A stretch of DNA of 64,000 nucleotides, taken from contig NZ_NEVT01000006.1 of the NCBI RefSeq assembly GCF_002261345.1, positions 620,001 through 684,000 on the forward strand. The letters run 5' to 3'. The first letter of the stretch is position 1. Every line of letters starts with the position of its first letter. Below the pieces are notes generated by a model. That model was not told the origin of the DNA. It made no database searches and saw only the letters and a program-made list of their open reading frames with translations. This DNA is from Bordetella genomosp. 2 (GTDB lineage Bacteria > Pseudomonadota > Gammaproteobacteria > Burkholderiales > Burkholderiaceae_B). The translations under genes were made by a program, and so were the position numbers. Shown here piece after piece: positions 8,434-17,166 of the stretch.

Positions 8434-9675
8434 CTAAGCCAGGCAGCCCTGCAGCGCCTGGTCGAAGTCGTGCAGCAGGTCGGCCTGGTCTTCGATGCCC
8501 ACCGACACGCGGATCAGGCTGTCGGCGATCCCCATCTGGGCGCGCCGCTCGGGCCCCATTTCGTAGTAGATGGTATGCGCGGCCGGCAGCGCCAGGCTGC
8601 GGGTGTCGCCCAGGTGCGTGGCCACCAGGACGATGCGCAGGCGGTTGAGGAAATCGAAACAATCTACGCCTTCGGCCAGCTCGATGCCCAGCAGGCCGCC
8701 ATAGCGCTGGCCGAACAATTCGGCGGCGCGCTGGTGTTGCGGATGGCTGGGCAGGCCGGGGTAATGCACCTTGGCCACGCCGGGATGCGCGTCCAGCATG
8801 CGCGCCAGCGCCAGGGCATTGCTGCAATGCGCCGCCATGCGCAACGCCAGGGTCTCGGCCCCGATGGCGATGCGGTGCGCCGAATCGGCCGACAGCGTGC
8901 CGCCCATGTCGCGCAGGCCCTTCTTCTTGACCTGCAGCAAGCCCCAGCCGGTGGCCGGCCCCTTGCGGTAGCTGTCATGGATGTTGGCGTAGCCGGACCA
9001 GTCGTACAGCCCGGTGTCGGTGATCGAGCCGCCCAGCGCGTCGCCGTGGCCGCCGATGTACTTGGACAGCGAGTTCATGACCAGCGAAGCGCCCACCGTG
9101 CGCCCCTGGAACAGCCACGGCGAGGTCAGCGTGTTGTCGATCATGTAGACCAGCCCGCGTTCGCGGCACAGGGCTCCGATGCCGGCCAGGTCGGCCAGCT
9201 GGGTGCCGGGGTTGGCGATGGTCTCGGTGAACACCATGCGCGTATTGGGGCGCAGCGCGGCCCGCACCTGGGCGGCGTCGGTGGGATCGACATAGCTGAC
9301 CTCGACGCCCAGCTCCGCCAGCGTGCCCAGCAGGCTGTTGGTATTGCCGAACACGTACTGGCTGGACAGCAGGTGGTCGCCCTTGCGCAGCAGCGTGGTG
9401 AACACCGCCGACAGCGCCGCCATGCCGGTGGCGAACGACACGGTGCCCGCGCCGCCTTCCATCTGGCTGATCTTCGCCTCCAGCGCCGCCGTGGTGGGCG
9501 TGCCCTGGCGGCTGTAGGTAAAGCCCGCCTTGCCCTGGAACACGGCCGCCAGCTCGCGCGCGTCGCCGTAGGCAAACTCCGACGAGGTGTGGATGGGCTT
9601 GTGCACGGCGCCGTGCTCGACGGACTGCCGGCGGTCGGAATGGAGGATCGTGGTGGTGAAGCCGTTCTGGTGCAT
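8434..9675 (-). CDS. Cys/Met metabolism PLP-dependent enzyme (cystathionine gamma-synthase/lyase family)
   Basis: PLP-dependent transsulfuration-family enzyme, 413 residues. The phosphate-binding pair YSRQGTPT (Tyr54, Arg56) is visible, as are the SFATGMAAL loop (81-89) and the PLP Lys205 in [16 protein letters not shown]. The 'Cys/Met metabolism' signature region is present. Which reaction it catalyses (gamma-synthase, O-succinylhomoserine sulfhydrylase or gamma-lyase) cannot be settled from sequence alone. The start was taken at ATG 9675 because [16 protein letters not shown] matches the N-terminus of the family; the frame stays open into rlmB, which is a shadow. No strong Shine-Dalgarno is seen. 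Confidence 0.82.
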   Translation of the reverse strand: MHQNGFTTTILHSDRRQSVEHGAVHKPIHTSSEFAYGDARELAAVFQGKAGFTYSRQGTPTTAALEAKISQMEGGAGTVSFATGMAALSAVFTTLLRKGDHLLSSQYVFGNTNSLLGTLAELGVEVSYVDPTDAAQVRAALRPNTRMVFTETIANPGTQLADLAGIGALCRERGLVYMIDNTLTSPWLFQGRTVGASLVMNSLSKYIGGHGDALGGSITDTGLYDWSGYANIHDSYRKGPATGWGLLQVKKKGLRDMGGTLSADSAHRIAIGAETLALRMAAHCSNALALARMLDAHPGVAKVHYPGLPSHPQHQRAAELFGQRYGGLLGIELAEGVDCFDFLNRLRIVLVATHLGDTRSLALPAAHTIYYEMGPERRAQMGIADSLIRVSVGIEDQADLLHDFDQALQGCLA

Positions 9676-9740
9676 GATGGGAACAGGTGAAATGGGGCTG
9701 GACCGCCGCGGCGCGGCGACGGCGCAAGAGCGTGGAAAGT

Positions 9741-10478
9741 TTACTCCCGCCGCTGGCGCACGGACTCGTACAGGCAGACGGCGCTGGCCACGCTGACGTT
9801 CAGGCTCTCGACCGAGCCCAGCATGGGGATGTTGACCAGCTGGTCGCAGATTTCGCGGGTCAGGCGGCGCATGCCCTCGCCTTCCGCGCCCATTACCCAG
9901 GCCATCGGCTGGCGCGCGTCGACCGCATGCAGGCTGTCGCTGGCCTGGTCGTCGGTGCCCACCACCCAGACGCCGCGCTCCTTCAGCGCGCGCAGCGTGC
10001 GGGCCAGATTCGTGACCGTAATGTAGGGCACCGTGTCGGCCGCGCCGCAGGCCACGCGCTGCACCGTGCTGTTCAGCCCGACGGCGCGATCGCGCGGCGC
10101 CACCACCGCGTGTACGCCGGCCGCGTCGGCGGTGCGCAGGCAGGCGCCCAGGTTGTGCGGGTCGGTCACGCCGTCCAGCACCAGCAGCAGCGCCGGACCT
10201 TCGATGGTGTCCAGCACTTCGTCGACGTCGACCGCCAGCAGGCGCTCTTCGGCCAGGGCCACCACGCCCTGGTGGCGGGTGCCGCGGGCCAGGCCGTCCA
10301 GGCGTTCGGCCGCCACGGGATGGACACGGCGGCCGGCGCGCTCGGCCTGCTCCAGGAACGCCAGCATGCGCTTGTCGCGGCGCGCCGCCTCGACGTAGAT
10401 GTCCTTGATCGATTCGGGCGCGTGCCGCAGCCGCGCCACCACCGCGTGAAACCCCGCCAATACTTGGGCCGACGCCAT
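9741..10478 (-). CDS. rlmB: 23S rRNA (guanosine-2'-O-)-methyltransferase RlmB (SpoU/TrmH family)
   Basis: SPOUT-class methyltransferase that 2'-O-methylates a guanosine of 23S rRNA. Its 245 residues match RlmB. An N-terminal substrate-binding domain ([16 protein letters not shown]) is followed by the catalytic knot with motif 1 [19 protein letters not shown], motif 2 [10 protein letters not shown] and motif 3 [18 protein letters not shown]. It lies directly downstream of rnr in the same direction, a common rnr-rlmB arrangement joining two RNA-processing genes. Confidence 0.93.
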   Translation of the reverse strand: MASAQVLAGFHAVVARLRHAPESIKDIYVEAARRDKRMLAFLEQAERAGRRVHPVAAERLDGLARGTRHQGVVALAEERLLAVDVDEVLDTIEGPALLLVLDGVTDPHNLGACLRTADAAGVHAVVAPRDRAVGLNSTVQRVACGAADTVPYITVTNLARTLRALKERGVWVVGTDDQASDSLHAVDARQPMAWVMGAEGEGMRRLTREICDQLVNIPMLGSVESLNVSVASAVCLYESVRQRRE

Positions 10479-10611
10479 GAATACTCACCTTTCTGGAATG
10501 AAATGAAACCGCGGCGCGGTCGCGCCGGCCGGCCGCGCCGCGACAGCGCGGCCGTACCCGCCATGTTACCGCCTGGCAAGCGCGCGCGCCGGCGTTGCAG
10601 CCGGCGCCGTC

Positions 10612-13089
10612 TCAGTGCCGGCCGCGCGCGGGCGCCTTCTTGGCGGGCGCCCGCTTCTTGGCCGGGGCGGCCGGCTTGGCCGCCTTCTTGGCCTGGGCGC
10701 GCCGCTGCTTGGCCGTCTGGCCCTTGAGCGCGGCGGGCTTGGGCGCCGCCGCCTTCTTGACCTTGCGCGGTTCGTCCGGATTGCGCGACGCAGCCTTGCG
10801 CAGCGCCTCGAAACTGGTGCCCTTGACCAGCCGGAACTCGATGCGGCGCGCTTCCAGGTCGACGCGGGAAACCTGCACCTGCACCTTGTCGGTCAGGCGA
10901 TAGCGCATGCCGGTACGCTCGCCGCGCAGTTCGTGCAGCGCCTCGTTGAACTGGAAATACTCGCCGCCCAGTTCCGACACATGCACCAGCCCTTCCACGT
11001 GCAACGTATCGAGCGTGACGAACACGCCGAAGCTGGCCACGCCGGTGACCGTGCCGCTGAAGTCCTCGCCGACCCGTTCCTTGACGAACCAGCATTTCAG
11101 CCAGGCCTCGACGTCGCGCGAGGCCTCGTCGGCGCGCCGCTCGCTGGCGGACAGCAGCAAGCCCAGCTTTTCCCAGGTCGCGTGCTCATGTTCGCGCTGG
11201 CTGCGGCCGATCACCAGGGGCTGGTCCTCCAGGCCGGGCACGTAGCGCCGGGCCTGCAGCAGCGCCTTGATGACGCGGTGGGTCAGCAGGTCGGGATAGC
11301 GCCGGATCGGCGACGTGAAGTGGCTGTAGGCGGGATAAGCCAGCCCGAAATGGCCGACATTGTCCGGGCTGTAGATGGCTTGCTGCATCGAGCGCAGGCA
11401 CATCGTCTGCAGCAGCTGGAAATCGGGCCGCCCGCGCACGCTGTCGAGGAACTCGCCGTAGTCCTTGGCCGTGGGCGCGTCGCCGCCGCCCAGCGTCAGG
11501 CCCAGGGTGCGCAGGAACTCGCGCAGCGCCGTCAGGCGCTCGGGCGTCGGCCCCTCGTGAATGCGATACAGGCCCGGATGCTTGCTGCGGCTCATGAAAT
11601 CGGCGGCGCAGGTATTTGCCGCCAGCATGCATTCCTCGATGAGCTTGTGCGCGTCGTTGCGCACCACGCCGACGATCTGCTCGATGCGGCCCAGCTCATT
11701 GCAGACGATCTTGGTCTCGACCGTGTCGAAATCGATGGCCCCGCGCTTCTTGCGCTGCTGCACCAGCAACTGGTAGAGCTCGTGCAGGTGGCGCACGTGC
11801 GGCATCACCTCCGCCAGCGCATGCGCGACCGGCCCGCCCGGCTGCTGCAGGGCCTCCCAGATCTGCGTGTAGGTGGTGCGCGCATGCGAGTGCATGACGG
11901 CGTTGTAGAACTGATAGGCCGAGATCGTGCCCGCCTTGGCGCCCGAGGCCGGGATCACCATGTCGCACACCAGCACCAGCCGGTCCACCTGGGGGTTGAG
12001 CGAGCACAGGCCGTTGGACAGCGACTCGGGCAGCATCGGAATGACGCGGCGCGGGAAGTACACGCTGGTGCCGCGCTCGAGCGCGTCGTCGTCCAGCGCA
12101 TCGTTGGCGGTCACGTAATGGCTGACATCGGCGATGGCGACCAGCAGGCGCCAGCCCGGCCTCTTGCGCTGGCCGCTGCCCAGCTCGACCGGCTCGCAGT
12201 ACACCGCATCGTCGAAATCACGCGCGTCTTCGCCGTCGATGGTGATGAGCGGCACGTCGCGCAGATCGACGCGATCCTTCAGGTCGGCCTTGCGGACCGC
12301 GTCGGGCAGGCGCGCCGCCTGCTTGGCGGCGGCCTCCGAGAACTCGACCGGCACGTCGAACTTGCGCACCGCGATCTCGATCTCCATGCCCGGGTCGTCG
12401 ATTTCGCCCAGCACCTCGAACACCCGGCCCAGCGGCTGGGTGTGGCGGGTCGGCTGCTCCATGATCTGCACCGACACGACCTGGCCGTGCTGGGCGCCGT
12501 TGGTATCGCCCGGCGGTATGAGGATGTCGTGCTTGATGCGCTGGTCTTCCGGCACCACGATGGAGAGGCCGTGCTCGTGCAGGAAGCGGCCCACCAGCTT
12601 GTTGGTGCGCCGCTCGATGACCTCGACGATGGTCCCTTCCGGCTTGCCGCGGTACTCGCCGGAGGGCTTGACCAGCACCCGGTCGCCGTGCAGCACCTTG
12701 AGCATCTCGCGCGGCGAGAGAAACAGGTCCGGCCCGCCGTCATCGCGCAACAGGAACCCGAAACCGTCGCGATGCCCCTGCACCTTGCCAGCCACGAAGT
12801 CCAGCTTGGTGGCCAGCAGCAACACCCCCTTGCGGTTGGGCATGAGCTGGCCGTCGCGCTCCATGGCGCCCAGGCGGCGCTCGAACCCGACCAGGGTGGC
12901 CGGCCGTTCGACGCCCATGCGCTGCGCCAGTTCGGCGGGCGACAGCGGCGCCCCCGCGGAGCGCAACGCCTTCAGGATCGCCTCGCGGGAGGGAACGTCC
13001 GGGTCGAAGTCTGGGGGCGTTTCGGGCAAGACGAATCCTGATCTGCCGTTGTTATTGTTATTGGAATCTTTATTCGATCGTTTTGCCAA
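10612..13089 (-). CDS. rnr: Ribonuclease R
   Basis: 3'-5' exoribonuclease of the RNB/RNase II family, 825 residues, which degrades structured RNA and matures rRNA and tmRNA. It has N-terminal winged helix and cold-shock domains (to about 230). The RNB catalytic domain follows, with the acidic motif ITIDGEDARDFDDAVYC at about 285-300 and SHYV. An S1 domain is at about 640-720 (FSGTVTGVASFGVFVTL), then a Lys/Ala/Pro-rich basic tail of about 60 residues typical of RNase R. An Asn run (SNNNNN) sits near the N-terminus. Likely cotranscribed with rlmB 133 bp downstream. Confidence 0.95.
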   Translation of the reverse strand: MAKRSNKDSNNNNNGRSGFVLPETPPDFDPDVPSREAILKALRSAGAPLSPAELAQRMGVERPATLVGFERRLGAMERDGQLMPNRKGVLLLATKLDFVAGKVQGHRDGFGFLLRDDGGPDLFLSPREMLKVLHGDRVLVKPSGEYRGKPEGTIVEVIERRTNKLVGRFLHEHGLSIVVPEDQRIKHDILIPPGDTNGAQHGQVVSVQIMEQPTRHTQPLGRVFEVLGEIDDPGMEIEIAVRKFDVPVEFSEAAAKQAARLPDAVRKADLKDRVDLRDVPLITIDGEDARDFDDAVYCEPVELGSGQRKRPGWRLLVAIADVSHYVTANDALDDDALERGTSVYFPRRVIPMLPESLSNGLCSLNPQVDRLVLVCDMVIPASGAKAGTISAYQFYNAVMHSHARTTYTQIWEALQQPGGPVAHALAEVMPHVRHLHELYQLLVQQRKKRGAIDFDTVETKIVCNELGRIEQIVGVVRNDAHKLIEECMLAANTCAADFMSRSKHPGLYRIHEGPTPERLTALREFLRTLGLTLGGGDAPTAKDYGEFLDSVRGRPDFQLLQTMCLRSMQQAIYSPDNVGHFGLAYPAYSHFTSPIRRYPDLLTHRVIKALLQARRYVPGLEDQPLVIGRSQREHEHATWEKLGLLLSASERRADEASRDVEAWLKCWFVKERVGEDFSGTVTGVASFGVFVTLDTLHVEGLVHVSELGGEYFQFNEALHELRGERTGMRYRLTDKVQVQVSRVDLEARRIEFRLVKGTSFEALRKAASRNPDEPRKVKKAAAPKPAALKGQTAKQRRAQAKKAAKPAAPAKKRAPAKKAPARGRH

Positions 13090-13111
13090 AGTTGAAAATC
13101 CTGTATATAAT
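13083..13111 (+). promoter_or_regulatory. Candidate sigma-70 promoter upstream of the first tRNA-Leu
   Basis: TTGCCA, 17 bp, TATAAT on the plus strand. The -35 overlaps the start codon region of the divergent rnr gene. The -10 is perfect. The mature tRNA begins about 120 bp further on, so a precursor leader would be removed. Confidence 0.5.
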
Positions 13112-13231
13112 CTTTTGCTTCTGTGGTCTGCCCAAGGCTGATCACTGCAGCAAGGCTGAATGGTAACCCTAGTTTGATGCGTCGCTGATTATTTGCAGCG
13201 TATCATACAAAGGCATGAAACTTTGCTCAGC

Positions 13232-13316
13232 GCCCAGGTGGCGGAATTGGTAGACGCGCATGGTTCAGGTCCATGTGCCGCAAGGTGTGGAGGTTCGAGT
13301 CCTCTCCTGGGCACCA
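13232..13316 (+). tRNA. tRNA-Leu (anticodon CAG), copy 1
   Basis: 85-nt class II tRNA with CCA encoded. The acceptor is GCCCAGG/CCTGGGC, the anticodon stem CATGG/CCATG encloses TTCAGGT (anticodon CAG), and a long variable arm follows. It is base-for-base identical to the copy at 14101-14185. A terminator follows. Confidence 0.97.
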
Positions 13317-13328
13317 CGGAATTTCCCG

Positions 13329-13360
13329 ACCCCGGCAATCGCAAGGTTGCCGGGGTTTTC
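13329..13360 (+). terminator. Intrinsic terminator after tRNA-Leu copy 1
   Basis: 10-bp perfect stem ACCCCGGCAA / TTGCCGGGGT, 8-nt loop, then TTT. It also bounds the convergent tapT-like gene. Confidence 0.82.
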
Positions 13361-13374
13361 ACATTCCGCGCCCG

Positions 13375-14040
13375 TCACCCACCCTCGCCGTCGCGCGCCA
13401 TGCGGCTGCCTTCGCGGCGCACATGGTGGCGCTCGTAGCGCGCCTGCCCCATGGCCTCGATCTGCCCCGCCACCAGCGCCTCGAAGGGCGCCAGCAAGGC
13501 GTCGAACGCGCGCGGCGCTTCCAGCGCGGCGAGCGCGGCCGCCACCGCCTCGATGGTGGCCAGCGCCTGCGGCAACGCCACGTGCCGCACCCGGTAGCGC
13601 GACACCGCGTCCGACGGCACCGTGACCCGCGGCAGCGCCGCCAATTCCGGATTGCCTGCCAGCAATTGGCGCGCCTGGCGCCAGGTGCCGTCGGGCACCA
13701 CCAGCAGCGTGGGCGTCGCATCGGCCGGCGTCGCCTGCAGCACCGCAGCGTCCGGTCCGGGAAACAACAGCCGCGCCTGGTAGCCGTCGACCCGCCACAG
13801 CGCCGGATCATGCCGCGTGCCGACGTGCAGGCTGGCGTTGCGCAGGCCCAGCACGGCCAGGCGCGCGGTATTCAGGGCATGGCGCGACTCGTCGGGGTGC
13901 TGCAGCACCAGTATCCGGGTACGGCTGTCGAGCGACGGAATCCGCGCGCAAAGGCAATGCGACTGCGGCCGCAGGCAGCGCGCGCAGGTCGGGCGGCGCC
14001 CGGGCGCGGCCGAGTTGCGCCTGTTCTGAAAAGTGTGCAT
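13375..14040 (-). CDS. DTW-domain tRNA-uridine aminocarboxypropyltransferase (TapT/YfiP-like)
   Basis: Member of the DTW family, whose E. coli representative TapT adds the acp3 group to U47 of tRNAs using SAM. It is 221 residues from ATG 14040. The N-terminal cysteine cluster PTCARCLRPQSHCLCARIP is present, then ILVLQHPDE. PDGTWRQA carries the family's signature in the form DGTW rather than xDTW. An upstream start at 14130 is possible but would place the coding sequence inside the tRNA-Leu at 14101, so the shorter form is preferred. It is enclosed by two identical tRNA-Leu genes. Confidence 0.85.
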   Translation of the reverse strand: MHTFQNRRNSAAPGRRPTCARCLRPQSHCLCARIPSLDSRTRILVLQHPDESRHALNTARLAVLGLRNASLHVGTRHDPALWRVDGYQARLLFPGPDAAVLQATPADATPTLLVVPDGTWRQARQLLAGNPELAALPRVTVPSDAVSRYRVRHVALPQALATIEAVAAALAALEAPRAFDALLAPFEALVAGQIEAMGQARYERHHVRREGSRMARDGEGG

Positions 14041-14043
14041 AAT
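14015..14043 (+). promoter_or_regulatory. Candidate sigma-70 promoter for the second tRNA-Leu
   Basis: TTGCGC, 17 bp, CATAAT on the plus strand, overlapping the start codon of the divergent tapT-like gene. The start site would fall about 50 bp before the tRNA. Confidence 0.47.
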
Positions 14044-14100
14044 GCGCGTCCTCTGATGTTCAAACGCAGTCCGGCAACGGTACCGCGCCCGAGCAACAGC

Positions 14101-14185
14101 GCCCAGGTGGCGGAATTGGTAGACGCGCATGGTTCAGGTCCATGTGCCGCAAGGTGTGGAGGTTCGAGTCCTCTCCTGGGCACCA
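14101..14185 (+). tRNA. tRNA-Leu (anticodon CAG), copy 2
   Basis: Identical over all 85 nt to the tRNA at 13232-13316, including CCA. The flanks differ, so this is a true second gene rather than a misread repeat. Same anticodon CAG. Confidence 0.97.
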
Positions 14186-14218
14186 ATTACATCACCGCGA
14201 GCCATCGCGGTGCGCCGG

Positions 14219-14256
14219 AAACCCCGATCGCTTTCACAGCGTTCGGGGTTTTTCTT
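14219..14256 (+). terminator. Intrinsic terminator after tRNA-Leu copy 2
   Basis: Stem ACCCCGAtCGC / GCGtTCGGGGT with one internal mismatch, then TTTTTCTTT. It lies between the tRNA and the convergent GNAT gene. Confidence 0.78.
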
Positions 14257-14261
14257 TGCCT

Positions 14262-14702
14262 TCAATTTGCCAGCACCCGGCTCATGGCGACGTGTTCGAT
14301 GCCGGCCTCGACGAAGGTGTCGCCCTGGGCGCTGAAGCCGTGCGCCTCATAGAAGCCACGGGCGTGGGTCTGGGCATGCAGCAGCAGCATGCGGTGCCCG
14401 TCGCCGTGTCCCTGGGCGATCAAGGCATCCAGCACCTGTCCGCCCACGCCGCTGCCGCGGGCGTGCCTGCGCACCGCCATGCGGCCGATATGCCCGTCCG
14501 GCAACAGGCGCCCGGTGGCGATGGGTACGCCGTCGGCGCCATAGGCCACCGCGTGCACGGCCAGCGGATCGTCGTCGTCGAGTTCGATGTCGACCGGCAC
14601 GGCCTGTTCAATGACGAACACCTCATGACGCACGGCGTAGGCGTCCTCGCGCAGGCGTTCCCAGGTTCCCAGGACGATACGGATATCGGGCGTGGCTGGC
14701 AT
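14262..14702 (-). CDS. GNAT-family N-acetyltransferase
   Basis: 146-residue single-domain GNAT acetyltransferase using acetyl-CoA. The N-terminal WERLREDAYAVRHEVFVIEQAVP resembles ElaA/YjcF-type GNATs. The acetyl-CoA loop is seen as IGRMAVRRHARGSGVGGQVL (the R/Q-x-x-G-x-G/A signature), followed by LLLHAQTHARGFYEAHGF, which is typical of the last strand and helix. The substrate is unknown. It is monocistronic, and its 3' end shares the terminator with tRNA-Leu copy 2. Confidence 0.85.
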   Translation of the reverse strand: MPATPDIRIVLGTWERLREDAYAVRHEVFVIEQAVPVDIELDDDDPLAVHAVAYGADGVPIATGRLLPDGHIGRMAVRRHARGSGVGGQVLDALIAQGHGDGHRMLLLHAQTHARGFYEAHGFSAQGDTFVEAGIEHVAMSRVLAN

Positions 14703-14823
14703 GGCGGTCCTCCTGCGGCGATGGCGTCAATGATGGCACAGCCGATTTTCGCAGACCTGGCGCGCCGGCGGAGCCCCCTCCGGGGCGGGTAGAATGTGCG
14801 CCTCTTCCAATTCCCGTTGTTTC

Positions 14824-15762
14824 ATGCAAGCCGTCGCCACCGCCGCCCTGCCGGTCTTCGCCCTCATCCTGACGGGCTGGCTGGCCGCCCGCGGCGGGGT
14901 ACTGGGCCCGGCCGCGACCGACGCGCTCAACCGATACGTAGTCTACCTGTCGCTGCCCGCGCTGCTGTTTCGCGCCATGGCGCAGGCCGATCCCGCACAG
15001 ATGCACTGGGGCTTCGCCGCCGCCTTCGCCGGCGGCATCGCGGTCACGTTCGCCGCCATCGCCCTGACGCGCCGGCGCTACCGCTCCCTTGCCGATCTGA
15101 GCATCGAAGGCCTGGCGGCTTCCTACACCAATGCCGGCTACATGGGCATCCCGCTCTGCCTGGCGCTGCTCGGGCCGGCCAGCCTGGCGCCGGCCGTGAT
15201 CGCCACCCTGCTGACCGCCTGCGTGCTGTTCGGCGCGGCCATCTCCCTGATCGAATTCGACCAGCACCGCGATCGCAGTCTCGGCGCCACCCTGTACAAA
15301 GTGGCACGGGCGCTGGCGCGCAACCCGCTGCTGATCGCGCCGCTGCTGGGCCTGGCCAGCACGCTGTCCGGCGTGGCGGCGCCCGCCGGCCTGGACCGCT
15401 ACCTGGAGTTGCTCGCGGCATCGGCCAGCCCTTGCGCGCTCGTCACCATCGGCCTGTTCCTGGCCCAGGCCCAGCCCGGCGGCGCGGGCGGCGGAGTCGG
15501 CCGGCTGGTGGCGGGCAAGCTGCTGTTGCAGCCGGCCGTCACCGCCATCCTGGCCTTCTTCGTCTTCCCGATGCCGGCCATGTGGGCATGGTGCGCCGTG
15601 CTGATGAGCGCGCTGCCCATCGGCACCGGCCCGTTCATGCTGGCCCAGTTGTACGGCCGCGACGCACGCGCCGCGTCGCGCGCCATCCTGCTCTCGACAG
15701 TACTATCGGTGCCAACCGTCTCGCTGCTGGTCGCCTGGATCAGCGCCCACCTTCCCTCTTGA
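14824..15762 (+). CDS. AEC-family transporter (auxin efflux carrier / malate permease type)
   Basis: Integral membrane transporter of the AEC family, 312 residues with about ten predicted helices in two five-helix halves. It opens with [18 protein letters not shown] and contains [16 protein letters not shown] and the conserved [21 protein letters not shown] members export or exchange small carboxylates or other anions; the substrate here is not deducible. Start ATG 14824 matches the family N-terminus; an upstream ATG at 14794 is possible. Its stop overlaps or nearly overlaps the arsB start, so the two may be translated together. Confidence 0.85.
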   Translation: MQAVATAALPVFALILTGWLAARGGVLGPAATDALNRYVVYLSLPALLFRAMAQADPAQMHWGFAAAFAGGIAVTFAAIALTRRRYRSLADLSIEGLAASYTNAGYMGIPLCLALLGPASLAPAVIATLLTACVLFGAAISLIEFDQHRDRSLGATLYKVARALARNPLLIAPLLGLASTLSGVAAPAGLDRYLELLAASASPCALVTIGLFLAQAQPGGAGGGVGRLVAGKLLLQPAVTAILAFFVFPMPAMWAWCAVLMSALPIGTGPFMLAQLYGRDARAASRAILLSTVLSVPTVSLLVAWISAHLPS

Positions 15763-15770
15763 TTGCCACC

Positions 15771-17051
15771 GTGCTCCTGCCCGCCGCCATTTTCGTCGCC
15801 ACCCTGGTCCTGGTCATCTGGCAGCCGCGCGGGCTGGGGATAGGCTGGAGCGCATCGGCAGGCGCCGCGCTTGCCCTGCTGGCGGGCGTGGTGCAGCCGT
15901 CCGACATCGTCGCCGTCTGGCACATCGTCTGGAACGCCACGGCCACCTTCATTGCCATCATCATCACCAGCATCATCCTGGACGCGGCCGGCTTCTTCGA
16001 ATGGGCCGCCCTGCACGTGGCGCGCTGGGGGCGCGGCCGCGGGCACTGGCTGTTCGCGCTCATCGTGCTGCTGGGCGCCGCCGTCTCGGCCCTGTTCGCC
16101 AACGACGGCGCCGCGCTGATCCTCACCCCCATCGTCATGGAAATGCTGCTGGCCCTGGGCTTCGGCCCGGGCGCCACGCTGGCGTTCGTCATGGCCGCGG
16201 GCTTCATCGCCGACACGGCCAGCACGCCCCTGGTGGTGTCGAACCTCGTGAATATCGTCTCGGCCGATTTCTTCGGCATTGGCTTCGGGTCCTACGCTTC
16301 GGTCATGGTGCCCGTCAACTTCGCCGCGGTCGGCGCCACGCTGGCGGTCCTGTTCCTGTTCTTTCGCCGACAGATCCCCGCCCGCTACGACGTCGGGCAG
16401 TTGCCGGCGCCGCGCAGCGCCGTGCGCGACCCGGCCACCTTCCGGGCCGGCATGGCGGTGCTGGCGCTGCTGCTGGCCGGCTTCTTCGTGCTCGAGCCGC
16501 TCGGCATTCCCGTCAGCGCCATTGCCTGCGCCGGCGCGCTGGCCCTGCTGCTGGTGGCGGGGCGCCAGCACATCGTCGGCACCCGCCGCGTCATGCGCGA
16601 AGCCCCCTGGCACATCGTGGTGTTCTCGCTAGGCATGTACCTGGTGGTGTACGGGCTGCGCAACGCCGGGCTGACCGCGCACCTGACCGCGCTGCTGGAG
16701 CATTTCGCCGCCCACGGCGTATGGGGCGCGGCGCTGGGCACGGGGCTGGTGACCGCCTTCCTGGCGTCGGTCATGAACAACCTGCCCGCGGTCCTGGTAG
16801 GCGCGCTGTCGATCGCCGACACCACCGCCACCGGCGCCGTGCGCGACGCGATGATCTACGCCAATGTCATCGGCACCGACCTGGGACCGAAGATCACGCC
16901 CATCGGCAGCCTGGCCACCCTGCTGTGGCTGCACGTACTGGCGCGCAAGGGGCTGCGCATTACCTGGGGCTATTACTTCAAGGTCGGTATCGTGCTGACC
17001 CTGCCGGTCCTGCTGGTCACGCTGGCCGCCCTGGCACTGCGCCTGCAATAG
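15771..17051 (+). CDS. arsB: Arsenite efflux membrane protein ArsB
   Basis: Arsenite/antimonite:H+ antiporter of about 426 residues, 12 membrane helices. The similarity to E. coli ArsB is visible end to end: [80 protein letters not shown] and [23 protein letters not shown] 15771 lines up with the ArsB initiator; TTG 15759 overlapping the AEC stop is an alternative. No arsR, arsC or arsA is adjacent, so control and arsenate reduction must come from elsewhere or are missing. Confidence 0.92.
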   Translation: MLLPAAIFVATLVLVIWQPRGLGIGWSASAGAALALLAGVVQPSDIVAVWHIVWNATATFIAIIITSIILDAAGFFEWAALHVARWGRGRGHWLFALIVLLGAAVSALFANDGAALILTPIVMEMLLALGFGPGATLAFVMAAGFIADTASTPLVVSNLVNIVSADFFGIGFGSYASVMVPVNFAAVGATLAVLFLFFRRQIPARYDVGQLPAPRSAVRDPATFRAGMAVLALLLAGFFVLEPLGIPVSAIACAGALALLLVAGRQHIVGTRRVMREAPWHIVVFSLGMYLVVYGLRNAGLTAHLTALLEHFAAHGVWGAALGTGLVTAFLASVMNNLPAVLVGALSIADTTATGAVRDAMIYANVIGTDLGPKITPIGSLATLLWLHVLARKGLRITWGYYFKVGIVLTLPVLLVTLAALALRLQ

Positions 17052-17166
17052 GCTTGTTAAATTACCTATAGCTATTAAAAAATCAAAATACTGTAGTTTG
17101 AGTTATTTATTTCCGCGCCTAGACTGGTGCAAGACTGCAACCTGCGGCATTGCCGCTTCTTCGCCC

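Noticed and set aside
9676-10488. N-terminal extension of the Cys/Met PLP enzyme frame across rlmB
   Set aside because: The extension is Arg/Gly-rich and antiparallel in logic to rlmB, which is a clear gene in another frame; the PLP family starts at 9675.
13232-14185. Duplicate tRNA-Leu as an assembly artefact
   Set aside because: The copies have different upstream and downstream sequences and separate terminators, so both are real.
14796-15770. A single 751-residue open frame that would fuse this region to arsB
   Set aside because: Only the part from 15771 resembles a protein (ArsB); the earlier part is out of frame with the AEC permease gene and is Arg/Pro-rich shadow sequence.
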